Numbered from the stretch's first letter, positions 1 through 6,970 are shown. The stretch is DNA of 9,429 nt from Candidatus Saccharimonadota bacterium (GCA_020428565.1 JAGQMT010000008.1:1-9429), one strand, 5' to 3'. Notes: generated by a model not told the origin, from the letters alone. A program made the numbers and translations.

Positions 1-364
1 TAGCTTTTACCAAGGCGATTTATTAGCGCCCTTAGAAAATCAAAAAACCGATAATCAGCACTTTGCCATCCTGGCCAACCTACCCTATGTGCCAGAGGCC
101 TACAAACTTAATCAATCCGCTATGCACGAACCAAGGTTGGCAATCTTTGGGGGTGATGACGGACTCGACCTCTATCGCAAAATGTTTATGCAATTAGACA
201 AGTACAGTATACAGCCTGGTATAATTCTCACCGAATCACTAGAGTTTCAGCACAATGATTTGTCTAAAATTGCCAATCGTCACAACTACACACTAACCAA
301 AACTAGAGATTTAATTCAGCAATTCGAGCCTAACTCTCTGGCGCAGCCTCTAGCTTCATTTTGA
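1..364 (+). CDS. prmC: PrmC/HemK-like release-factor glutamine methyltransferase, C-terminal part
   Basis: This is the 3' part of a gene that begins before the window; the reading frame is open from base 2 and stops at TGA 362-364. Family members N5-methylate the glutamine of the GGQ loop of peptide-chain release factors in the cytoplasm, using S-adenosylmethionine. The fragment shows the second half of the Rossmann methyltransferase fold. A GDLL strand is followed by the catalytic motif ILANLPYVP (bases 68-94), then the family hallmark EPRLAIFGGDDGLDLYRK, and a C-terminal beta hairpin ending ESLEFQ. The usual catalytic motif is NPPY; here it is NLPY. The usual EIG..Q is ESLEFQ, and the normal tail (D..G..R) is not evident. 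The SAM-binding N-terminal half lies outside the window, so a related N6-adenine or protein methyltransferase cannot be excluded. The last 35 bp overlap the end of the convergent htrA-like gene. Confidence 0.8.
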   Translation, partial: SFYQGDLLAPLENQKTDNQHFAILANLPYVPEAYKLNQSAMHEPRLAIFGGDDGLDLYRKMFMQLDKYSIQPGIILTESLEFQHNDLSKIANRHNYTLTKTRDLIQQFEPNSLAQPLASF

Positions 365-1607
365 GCGTCTGCTCTTTGCCATCACGAACTATCTTAACCT
401 CTACAGTATCACCTACACTAAATTTACCAAGTACAGAGACTAAGCTATTTTTCTCGTCGATATCAGTGCCGTTAATCGAAACTATAATGTCTTTTTCTTT
501 AAGCCCAGCCTTCTCTGCTGGACTGCCCGATATTATAGACGAGTTACCATCTTGACTAGGCGCAATATACGCTCCTCGCTTGGTACTAAGATTATAGTAA
601 TAAGCCACATCATCTGTCAGTGATACATAACGTACTCCCAGATATGGACGCTCTAGCTTACCGTTCTTTTCTACACTAGCCATCAAGCCCTTGACATCAT
701 TGATAGGTATCGCAAAGCCAATATTATTAGCATCCGCCACAGCTACATTGATACCTATTACCTCACCGGACAAATTCATCAAAGGCCCACCAGAATTGCC
801 TGGATTAATCGCGGCATCTGTCTGAAATAGATTCTGCAATGACTCACTAGAGGTACCGTCAGTAGCTTCTATATCCCTACCATAGCCAGACAATATACCG
901 CTAGTGACAGTATTCTGGAACTGACCAAGCGCATTGCCAATTGCAATCACTCTATCGCCCACCTCTGATTCTGACGAATCGCCAATCTTGGCTACTGTTA
1001 GTTTAGTTCCTTTTGTATCCTGAATTTTGAGAAAAGCTATGTCCAATGGATCATTTTCAGCCGTCCGACCAATCACATCAACATCATCTAATATTGTGCC
1101 GTCAGACAAAGTTACTGAGACAGATGTAGTATCCTCTGAGACAACATGTCTATTGGTTAGAATCGTACCATCTTCGTTGATGATTACGCCTGTTCCAGCC
1201 CCTTCGCTCTCGGATTTCTCCGTTCCAAAAAACCCACGTTGCGTAGAAATAGTCTTCACACTAATAGAAACGACACTCGGCCCAACCTGCTTAGCTATCT
1301 CACTAATCAGCTCGCCTTCTGATGAAACTATCTGTTGACGCACTTCAGTCGTAATCGATCCACCAGTGCCATACTGCGCTCTCGCACCCAAATAGCCACC
1401 ACCAAATCCAGCAGACACCGCCAACAAGACTAGCAATCCATATTGAGCGCCTTTCACTCGACTGATGAAACTGCGTCTCTGCTTTTTATGAGCTTTAGTA
1501 CTATGCAAAGCTTTAATATTAGGCTCATCCCGCACAGGACTAATATTCACCCTATTAGCAATAGGCGACTTCAACTCGTCCGTTTCATGAATCTGTTTGC
1601 TATCCAC
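330..1607 (-). CDS. htrA: HtrA/DegS-like membrane-anchored serine protease with one PDZ domain
   Basis: This is a trypsin-fold serine protease for quality control or regulated proteolysis of proteins outside the cytoplasmic membrane. In the 425-aa product, residues 1-53 form a hydrophilic, basic cytoplasmic tail and about 54-77 a transmembrane anchor. The protease domain spans about 97-310 with the full catalytic triad: H154 in TNRHVV, D189 in DPLDIAFLKI and S272 in NPGNSGGPL. A single PDZ domain occupies about 320-418 (RPYLGV at its start, then GSPAEKAGLKEKDIIVSING). The length and the single PDZ resemble DegS or actinobacterial HtrA rather than two-PDZ DegP. The start is GTG at 1607, chosen because a strong Shine-Dalgarno (GGGAGG, 1613-1618) sits 5 nt upstream. 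It is the last gene of a leftward group after an LCP protein and a polytopic membrane protein. Its 3' end overlaps the convergent prmC-like gene by 35 bp. Confidence 0.95.
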   Translation of the reverse strand: MDSKQIHETDELKSPIANRVNISPVRDEPNIKALHSTKAHKKQRRSFISRVKGAQYGLLVLLAVSAGFGGGYLGARAQYGTGGSITTEVRQQIVSSEGELISEIAKQVGPSVVSISVKTISTQRGFFGTEKSESEGAGTGVIINEDGTILTNRHVVSEDTTSVSVTLSDGTILDDVDVIGRTAENDPLDIAFLKIQDTKGTKLTVAKIGDSSESEVGDRVIAIGNALGQFQNTVTSGILSGYGRDIEATDGTSSESLQNLFQTDAAINPGNSGGPLMNLSGEVIGINVAVADANNIGFAIPINDVKGLMASVEKNGKLERPYLGVRYVSLTDDVAYYYNLSTKRGAYIAPSQDGNSSIISGSPAEKAGLKEKDIIVSINGTDIDEKNSLVSVLGKFSVGDTVEVKIVRDGKEQTLKMKLEAAPES

Positions 1608-1612
1608 TTATC

Positions 1613-1618
1613 CCTCCC
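1613..1618 (-). promoter_or_regulatory. Strong Shine-Dalgarno for the GTG-started htrA-like gene
   Basis: On the minus strand the sequence reads AAGGGAGGGATAA directly before the GTG at 1607, giving a near-consensus GGGAGG five bases from the start codon. It is the only strong SD seen among the genes of this window, and it decides the non-ATG start. Confidence 0.8.
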
Positions 1619-1642
1619 TTAAATTTCGTATATTAACTATTT

Positions 1643-1670
1643 TTACTATGCCCTTATTACACACTCTCAA
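1643..1670 (-). promoter_or_regulatory. Possible weak promoter for the htrA-like gene
   Basis: In the 82-bp gap upstream of the htrA-like gene, the minus strand carries TTGAGA (1665-1670, 5 of 6 matches to a -35 box). A 16-nt spacer leads to TAGTAA (1643-1648, a poor -10). The gap could mean that htrA has its own promoter besides readthrough from the upstream genes. The -10 match is weak, so this is tentative. Confidence 0.25.
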
Positions 1671-1689
1671 GCTTAGAAAAGGCTTAAAA

Positions 1690-2439
1690 CTACACCGTCT
1701 TGTCTCCCCAGCTAGAAAAAATCACCACCACCGCAATAAAAACCAGCATGACAAACATAATTTCACGACGACGACCAGTCGATAGCCTGTCGAGATTCTC
1801 CAGATAATACAGGCTAGCCAATCCATATGATAAAACTGACAATATCAGGACTGGTTGCGATAAAAATCCATAATACAGCAGCCAATGACCAAGCACCCAC
1901 GTCATAGCAGCTGCTATATAGCCCCAAATATGAGCAAGCATTGGCCCCAAGGGCTCGTCAAAACTGCTAAAGAAATGTCTAGCCGATAAGTAGCAGATAA
2001 ACGCCGTGGACAGAACCAAGACCACTAGAGATGACCCACCCCACAATAAATAAAGAGCCACCAATCCGACAAACTGCCCAATCGCCGCCTGAACGGATAT
2101 CCAAAATATCTTTGATCTAGGCTTGATAGCTAGTAACCAAACCTCATAAACCACCAACCAAAATATCTGCCAAACACCAGATGGAGACTGCGCCATAAAC
2201 GCAACAAATGACAGACCAGCTATAATATCAATCGCATTAGCCCTAATACTTGCCGGCCAATGCCTTGGACGAATCGCCAAAATACGCCATTTACTCAATA
2301 ACACAACACCGTATGCAAGTGACAAAATAGACCACTTAACAAACACTAGCGCAAGAACCGGCAACAACATAGACATCGCCCAGTAAACTACACGACTAAA
2401 TCCATTAGCTGGTCTTAATTTTTCAACGGCTCGCTTCAT
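1690..2439 (-). CDS. Polytopic inner-membrane protein, function unknown
   Basis: I do not recognise a family for this 249-aa product. It is very hydrophobic with about eight predicted membrane spans (roughly 17-48 as one long or two short spans, then 70-85, 90-105, 113-133, 137-152, 168-191, 196-213 and 227-243), joined by short basic loops such as KPRSK and TGRRRE. It is rich in tryptophan (13 residues). No catalytic motif, signal peptide cleavage site or soluble domain is visible. I chose the ATG at 2439; a TTG three codons upstream in the same frame is possible but less likely. The ATG lies inside the end of the un-interrupted LCP reading frame, with a 17-bp overlap, which suggests translational coupling to the LCP gene. 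Between an LCP transferase and an HtrA protease, a role in cell-envelope assembly or in transport of envelope precursors is a reasonable guess, but only that. Confidence 0.75.
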   Translation of the reverse strand: MKRAVEKLRPANGFSRVVYWAMSMLLPVLALVFVKWSILSLAYGVVLLSKWRILAIRPRHWPASIRANAIDIIAGLSFVAFMAQSPSGVWQIFWLVVYEVWLLAIKPRSKIFWISVQAAIGQFVGLVALYLLWGGSSLVVLVLSTAFICYLSARHFFSSFDEPLGPMLAHIWGYIAAAMTWVLGHWLLYYGFLSQPVLILSVLSYGLASLYYLENLDRLSTGRRREIMFVMLVFIAVVVIFSSWGDKTV

Positions 2440-2527
2440 TATTACCAATTATTATAACAAAGTCTGATTCACCTACGCTAATAGAAGTATCTGGCATCGT
2501 GTTAGTGGATGTAATCCCAAGGCGTTT
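2423..2527 (-). pseudogene. In-frame continuation of the LCP gene beyond a TAA: missing end of LytR_C
   Basis: Reading on from the TAA at 2528-2530 in the same frame gives 34 codons and then a TGA (2423-2425). They begin KRLGITSTN and end SDFVIIIGNNEASR. The DFVIIIGN strand is what LytR_C domains typically show at their C-terminus, and the residues on both sides of the stop read smoothly as SYL-stop-KRLG, where a Glu, Lys or Gln codon would be expected. No frameshift is needed. With the stop read as an amino acid the protein would be 595 aa and the gene would overlap the next start by 17 bp, a normal operon arrangement. The simplest explanations are a recent nonsense change (for example GAA to TAA), a consensus error, or stop readthrough. 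Other genes in the window end with TAA, so a general code change is unlikely. Confidence 0.8.
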
Positions 2528-4210
2528 TTATAAATAACTCTTAGTATACTTGTTGGCACCAGCGCGTAAATCTATCAACGTAGTGGTCTGGTAATCCTTC
2601 GTTGGCGCATCCCCCACGCCAATCACATTATAGCCATACGATTTCAACTCGTTACTCTTGTTTGTAGCAAGACCGGGCGTCTCTGTACCATTGAGAATAG
2701 TAATCTTGGCGTCCTCTTTCTTGAGAAAAGAGTCTCGCAGTGCATTACGCACAAACGCCTGAATCTCACTATAATCATCCATCCCAGCATTGGGAATCTG
2801 AACCGACAATCCATCCAACATACTACCGCCAACTAAGTCCGCCAAACTAAGTGATACTATCTTGTCACTAGATATATTTTTAGTGATATCATACAATCGA
2901 AGCATTTCATTCACACTAAAATCCGTGCTTAACTGCCCCTCAAAATCACTCATGAGCTGGTTGATCTTCACTGGATTTGCTAACGTCCCAGTACTAAGCA
3001 CTTTGTCTTTAAGGCCCACAATAACCGCCCTTTGTCGATCAGACCGAGCAAAATCACCTGTAGCACTTGTTTTTCGAGACCTAGAAAACGCCAACGCCTT
3101 AATACCATCAAAATACTGCCGTCCAGCTTGAACATTTAGATCATAATGATAGCCAAACCACATAGTCTCTCGTACAGCCATGTCTTCGGTAACATCAACA
3201 TCTATACCACCAACTGTATCAATAGCTTTCTTGAAGCCAGCAAAATCTATCATTGCATAATAATGAATTGGCACACCCATACGATCCCCGACCAACTGTT
3301 TCATCGGAGCTATCCCCGATGCCTCGGCACTTTCTATCGCCTGACTGGAATTGCGCTGATTGCTAGCATAAGAGTTGAGCTCCCTGTGCTTTGCATCATA
3401 ATAAACCTGATTGATTTTAGTATAATTACCTACAGCAGAACGCACCCATAGATCTCTTGGTATACTCAACAAAGCGGCTTCATTAGCAATAGGATCTATA
3501 CTAGCCACGATGATAGTATCTGTCAGATCTGGCCCATCCTGTTGCTCTGCACCGCCCTTACCAAGCAACAAAATATTAATTCTACCGTCGCCCTCACCCT
3601 TGAGCGTAGACGGATCTACATCTTGACTATTGAGCACGGCCGAACTACCACCGCCCTTAAATATATTCCTACCCAGCAAGAAAGCACGAGCGCCAATACC
3701 ACCCACAATGAGCATAATCATTATCAGTAACACACAAAAAATATGAACTACCTTCCGTCGCCGACTCGTACCCCTAAACTTCAACAGCCTCCGCCAACGA
3801 CCCTCAGGCTTAGAGGATGCTCGCTTTTTGATACCAAGACCTTTTTCACCAACAGTCTTCTTACTAGCAATATTATGTGTAGAACGATTATTCTCATTCG
3901 ACATACGACTCGTGGCTTGACTACGTCGTTTCCCAGTGTAATCACCCATATTTACACTAGCAGAGCTATGACGCTGACCCGCAGATTGAATAATCGACTG
4001 CCCCGATGGCCTAAATCCATCCAAACTTCGGGTAAATACCCCTATATCAGTATTGACTGGATTAACACTGCCTGTTCTCTTTGGGTCAATAGTCCTACGC
4101 CTTGCACCCTGCGGTCGATTTTGACCATAAGCAGACATCTTTGGAGATGGCACAAAAAAACCATCAACCGAAGCACCCTTTCGTCTAGCATTATAGTTAT
4201 CTTTATTCAT
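2528..4210 (-). CDS. LytR-CpsA-Psr (LCP) family cell-wall glycopolymer transferase, stop-interrupted in the LytR_C domain
   Basis: LCP enzymes transfer undecaprenyl-linked glycopolymers to the cell wall (or peptidoglycan) on the outer face of the membrane. The 560-aa product has an unusually long, basic, Ser/Asn-rich cytoplasmic tail (1-153) and one membrane span (about 154-176). The LCP domain covers about 210-402 with its signatures: INILLLG (211-217), LSIPRDLWV with R252 and D253, KINQVYY (265-271), a YYAMIDFAGFKKAIDTVGG helix region (317-335), and the phosphate/metal-binding GDFARSDRQR (385-394). From about 501 a LytR_C domain begins (AKITILNGTETPGLA), but the frame stops at TAA 2528-2530 before the domain is complete. 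The same frame continues as a proper LytR_C end to 2423 (see separate entry). The catalytic domain is intact, so the truncated protein may still be active. It is first in a leftward cluster, divergent from lepB. Confidence 0.9.
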   Translation of the reverse strand: MNKDNYNARRKGASVDGFFVPSPKMSAYGQNRPQGARRRTIDPKRTGSVNPVNTDIGVFTRSLDGFRPSGQSIIQSAGQRHSSASVNMGDYTGKRRSQATSRMSNENNRSTHNIASKKTVGEKGLGIKKRASSKPEGRWRRLLKFRGTSRRRKVVHIFCVLLIMIMLIVGGIGARAFLLGRNIFKGGGSSAVLNSQDVDPSTLKGEGDGRINILLLGKGGAEQQDGPDLTDTIIVASIDPIANEAALLSIPRDLWVRSAVGNYTKINQVYYDAKHRELNSYASNQRNSSQAIESAEASGIAPMKQLVGDRMGVPIHYYAMIDFAGFKKAIDTVGGIDVDVTEDMAVRETMWFGYHYDLNVQAGRQYFDGIKALAFSRSRKTSATGDFARSDRQRAVIVGLKDKVLSTGTLANPVKINQLMSDFEGQLSTDFSVNEMLRLYDITKNISSDKIVSLSLADLVGGSMLDGLSVQIPNAGMDDYSEIQAFVRNALRDSFLKKEDAKITILNGTETPGLATNKSNELKSYGYNVIGVGDAPTKDYQTTTLIDLRAGANKYTKSYL

Positions 4211-4330
4211 ATTTAATCAACTTATTTAGTATAAACTCTATTAGCGCGAGCGTAAATGTTTAGTTTGAAGTTTTAATATCAACAATCTATATACGTAAGA
4301 GCTTTATTGGTTTATAGTAATACATGAAAT
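4211..4330. other. Divergent intergenic region between the LCP gene and lepB
   Basis: These 120 bp are AT-rich and must hold both leftward and rightward promoters. The leftward candidate is listed separately. For lepB only an isolated TATAGT (4313-4318) is visible on the plus strand, with no convincing -35 box at the right distance. No operator-like repeat was recognised. Confidence 0.5.
4228..4256 (-). promoter_or_regulatory. Candidate promoter for the LCP gene cluster
   Basis: On the minus strand TTTACG (4251-4256, 4 of 6 to the -35 consensus) and TATACT (4228-4233, 5 of 6 to the -10) are separated by 17 nt. Transcription would start near 4221, leaving an 11-nt leader before the ATG at 4210. 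No Shine-Dalgarno is visible, so the mRNA would be nearly leaderless. Confidence 0.45.
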
Positions 4331-5011
4331 ATGAACGATGACGCACCAATAAACCCATACGCAACTCCGAACATGCCCCAAAAAACAACCAATCATGGTG
4401 GCATTCCTAAAAAAACTATCAAACCAGATCGTTCGGATGGCCTCAAAAGCATCCTTAGCACAATCGCAATTTTGTTAATGGCGCCCATCCTTGCGCTAAT
4501 GATTACCGCATATGTCTTCCAATCATACGAAGTGGACGGACCTAGTATGGAAACAACCCTGCAAGACAAAGACAGACTAATCGTCTGGAAAATGGGCCAC
4601 ACCCTATCAAAAATATCCAAAAAACCATACATACCCGATCGTGGAGCCATAATAGTCTTTACCAAAAAAGGCATGTACGACTTCTCTGGTGGCAAAGAAA
4701 AACAACTTATCAAAAGAGTCATCGCCCTACCTGGCGAGCGCGTCTCAATCCATGATGGCGCTGTAACCGTGTTTAATGACCAAAACCCTGAGGGATTCAA
4801 TCCAGATATAACCTTAGGGATAAAATCTCAATTATCTGGCCCTACAGAAGGCGAATTTTACGAAGAGGTAGAAGAAGGTGAAGTCTATGTCATGGGTGAT
4901 CACCGCAATAACTCACTAGACTCTAGGGCTTTTGGACCAATCCCATCAGAAGATATCGTCGGCACACTTTCAGCCAGAATCTTACCTCTGTCCGCAATCA
5001 ACAAATTCTAA
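4331..5011 (+). CDS. lepB: Signal peptidase I
   Basis: This is a type I signal peptidase, which cleaves signal peptides from exported proteins at the outer face of the cytoplasmic membrane. The 226-aa product has a hydrophilic N-terminal tail (1-37), one membrane span (about 40-62), and the S26 catalytic region. The nucleophile is S72 in GPSMETTL, the general base is K128 in QLIKRVIALPGERV, and the structural box is GDHRNNSLDSRAFG (189-202). The size is normal for a Gram-positive-type SPase I with one anchor. The ATG at 4331 is the first good start. No Shine-Dalgarno is seen, and a tiny frame (4324-4341, MKYER) overlaps it. It is divergent from the LCP gene and converges with parB, so it appears to be a single-gene transcript. 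Putative substrates nearby would include the exported S74-type protein, if that protein carries a signal peptide outside the window. Confidence 0.96.
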   Translation: MNDDAPINPYATPNMPQKTTNHGGIPKKTIKPDRSDGLKSILSTIAILLMAPILALMITAYVFQSYEVDGPSMETTLQDKDRLIVWKMGHTLSKISKKPYIPDRGAIIVFTKKGMYDFSGGKEKQLIKRVIALPGERVSIHDGAVTVFNDQNPEGFNPDITLGIKSQLSGPTEGEFYEEVEEGEVYVMGDHRNNSLDSRAFGPIPSEDIVGTLSARILPLSAINKF

Positions 5012-5103
5012 ACCTACCTATCTTGTGCTCCAATTGCCGGATTTAACCCATTGCACTAGGCATAAGACAAACTGTTGATATTACTACTGATATTACCCTG
5101 CTG
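5012..5103. other. Convergent lepB-parB intergenic region with a 9-bp direct repeat
   Basis: This 92-bp spacer separates the stops of lepB and parB. It contains TGATATTAC twice (5076-5084 and 5088-5096), in phase at 12 bp. No GC-rich hairpin with a T-tract was found, so the terminators for both genes are not apparent. Confidence 0.6.
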
Positions 5104-5988
5104 TTAATTCTTGCTATTGACTCCACCCAATAGTTCAACCAGTGAATCAAAATCATCATCCGATGTAAACTCAATAACCAACCGACCACCTTTTGCCATA
5201 TTCCGAACTGTAACCTTGCGACCAAAAACTTTGGACAACCTCTCTGTAGAAGGATTTGTTGATTGAGCATTTCTGCCTGCTTTTTTTGCACTAGAATCTT
5301 TTTTGATGCCCACCGCAAATTGCTCGGCTTGTCGAACTGACCAACCGTTCTTAATAATCGAGCCTAATAAGGTTTCTTGAAATTCAGGATATTTATCAAG
5401 AGACAAAATTGCCCTCGCATGTCCTTCACTAATCGAACCCTCCGACAAAGCCTGTTTGGCGGTATCCGGTAGCTTAATTAACCTAGCTGTATTATTAACA
5501 GTTGACTCTGCCTTATTGAGCTTACGAGCAATCGCTTCATAGCTCAAGCCAAAAATCTCGTGTAGACGGTGGATGGACATCGCCTGCTCCAATGGACTCA
5601 AGTCTACTCGCTGAATATTTTCTACTATCGACACTTCCAGTTGTTCAAGGTCTTCCATCGTACGCACTAGCGCAGGTATAGTATCCAACCCAGCAATCTG
5701 ACTAGCCCGCCAACGTCTTTCACCAGCTATAATAATGTATCCACTATCTGAACTATCAGATACCAGAATTGGCTGTAAAACACCATGCAACTTAATTGAT
5801 GATGCCAGCTCCTCTAATAGTTCTGCTTTGAATTCTTTTCTTGGCTGATTAGGATTAGGTCGAATATCCTTAATGAACAATTTTTGTATTCGATTTTCAC
5901 CCTGTTTGTACAAGACACTGTCTACTCCTTGTGGCATTAGATAATCAAAACCTCTGCCAAGTCCACGATTAGTTTTATTTGCCGACAC
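5104..5988 (-). CDS. parB: ParB chromosome-partitioning CTPase / parS-binding protein
   Basis: ParB binds parS sites and spreads as a CTP-dependent clamp, working with ParA to segregate replicated origins. All family parts are present in the 294 residues. The N-terminal ParA-activating segment is LGRGFDYL (10-17). The CTP-binding core has NPNQPRKEF (45-53), GERRWRAS (89-96) and ENIQRVDLSPLEQA (123-136). The helix-turn-helix lies around 147-171 (LSYEAIARKL, then ESTVNNTARLIKLP). A Ser/Lys/Asn linker (about 229-248) and the C-terminal dimerisation domain (about 249-290) follow. The start is GTG at 5988, inside the end of parA (14-bp overlap), so the two are translationally coupled; GGAAG and AGGG within parA may serve as the ribosome site. 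No match to the canonical 16-bp parS palindrome was found in the window. Confidence 0.96.
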   Translation of the reverse strand: MSANKTNRGLGRGFDYLMPQGVDSVLYKQGENRIQKLFIKDIRPNPNQPRKEFKAELLEELASSIKLHGVLQPILVSDSSDSGYIIIAGERRWRASQIAGLDTIPALVRTMEDLEQLEVSIVENIQRVDLSPLEQAMSIHRLHEIFGLSYEAIARKLNKAESTVNNTARLIKLPDTAKQALSEGSISEGHARAILSLDKYPEFQETLLGSIIKNGWSVRQAEQFAVGIKKDSSAKKAGRNAQSTNPSTERLSKVFGRKVTVRNMAKGGRLVIEFTSDDDFDSLVELLGGVNSKN

Positions 5989-6736
5989 GACGCCCTACTT
6001 CCTTGGCCAATGCCTTATAAGCCCTAGCTCCCTTTGACCATTTATCATATTCAGCTATAGGCTTACCATAGCTTGGAGATTCTGCTAAGCGAACATTCCT
6101 AGGGATGACCTCACTAAATAACAGTTTACCAAAATGTTTATCCAGTTCATTCTTCACCTGCTCTGATAAACTATTACGAGCATCATACATAGTCAAAACA
6201 ACCCCCAATATCGCAAGCTTTGGGTTAGTTGTATTCTGTACTCGATCTACAACTCCCAATAATTGACTCAGTCCTTCTAACGCATAATATTCTGCTTGTA
6301 CAGGTATCAAGACAAAGTCCGCGGCTGACAAGGCATTGATAGTCAAGAGCCCAAGAGACGGCGGACAGTCAATCAAAATATAATCCGATTCAAATAATCC
6401 CAAAACTTGCTTGAGCTGTATCTCTCTTTGCATCTGACTGACAAGTTGCACCTCAGCACCAGCGAGATTGGCATTAGCAGGCAAAATACGAATTCCATCA
6501 AAATCAGTATCAACAACTACATTATGTGCGATATCCGCATTAAACAAAGCGTCGTACATTGTTTCCGTCAAACTGGATTTATCGATTCCTAAACCACTAG
6601 TAGCGTTACCTTGCGGATCAAGATCTACCACCAAAACACTATTCCCTTGCTTCGCCAGATAACTCGCAATATTAACAGTCGTGGTAGTTTTACCGACACC
6701 TCCCTTTTGATTCAATACCGCAATAATAGTACTCAT
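5975..6736 (-). CDS. parA: ParA/Soj chromosome-partitioning ATPase
   Basis: ParA is a deviant-Walker ATPase that binds nucleoid DNA as an ATP dimer and is released by ParB, which drives origin segregation. The 253-aa protein shows the deviant Walker A motif KGGVGKTTTT with the signature lysine K11 and catalytic K16. It also has the A' motif DLDPQGNATSGLG (38-50), Walker B as YILIDCPPSLG (119-129), and the later conserved IPVQAEYYALEGL and IPRNVRLAESPSYGKP segments. The short N-terminus without an extra DNA-binding domain marks it as the chromosomal type (Soj, type Ib size) rather than the long plasmid ParA. The ATG at 6736 has GGGG about six bases upstream. parB follows with a 14-bp overlap. 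The upstream spacer is shared with a divergent membrane-protein gene. Confidence 0.97.
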   Translation of the reverse strand: MSTIIAVLNQKGGVGKTTTTVNIASYLAKQGNSVLVVDLDPQGNATSGLGIDKSSLTETMYDALFNADIAHNVVVDTDFDGIRILPANANLAGAEVQLVSQMQREIQLKQVLGLFESDYILIDCPPSLGLLTINALSAADFVLIPVQAEYYALEGLSQLLGVVDRVQNTTNPKLAILGVVLTMYDARNSLSEQVKNELDKHFGKLLFSEVIPRNVRLAESPSYGKPIAEYDKWSKGARAYKALAKEVGRRVGK

Positions 6737-6924
6737 GTATACCCCATTAATTCCTACCTATAAGATTACCACATTTTGGCCAACTTGAGTAAATCAAAAA
6801 TTGCGACAACCATCACATACACTAATGCAAAACCAGCTTATGGACATTAGCGATTATCCACTACAAACAAAATACAAACACAACCTGTCACTAACACTAG
6901 ACCGTATCATACCAACCATATCAT

Positions 6925-6938
6925 GCTAGAGTTCTAGC
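6925..6938. repeat. 14-bp inverted repeat, possible operator
   Basis: GCTAGA and TCTAGC are perfect reverse complements separated by GT. The repeat lies 33 bp upstream of the extended -10 box of the rightward gene, a plausible activator or repressor position. It does not resemble the parS consensus. No second copy was noticed. Confidence 0.4.
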
Positions 6939-6970
6939 TTCCAAATCATGTAACAATACATAAGCGTATA

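Noticed and set aside
1027..1338. A 103-codon plus-strand open frame within the htrA-like gene
   Set aside because: It is a shadow of the HtrA protease domain, whose H/D/S triad fixes the true frame.
2528..2530. Reassignment of the UAA codon as a general feature of the genome
   Set aside because: parA, parB, lepB and the 396-aa gene all end naturally at TAA at positions consistent with their family ends, so a global change does not fit.
3743..4216. A 157-codon plus-strand open frame opposite the LCP gene start
   Set aside because: It is antisense to the well-supported LCP reading frame, has low-complexity composition, and shows no start signal or family motif.
4393..4800. A 135-codon minus-strand open frame inside lepB
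   Set aside because: It mirrors lepB, which has all catalytic motifs. The antisense product shows no family features.
5012..5103. A rho-independent terminator between lepB and parB
   Set aside because: Only a bulged pairing of GTGC and AAT with ATT and GCAC could be drawn, with a 15-nt loop and no T-tract.
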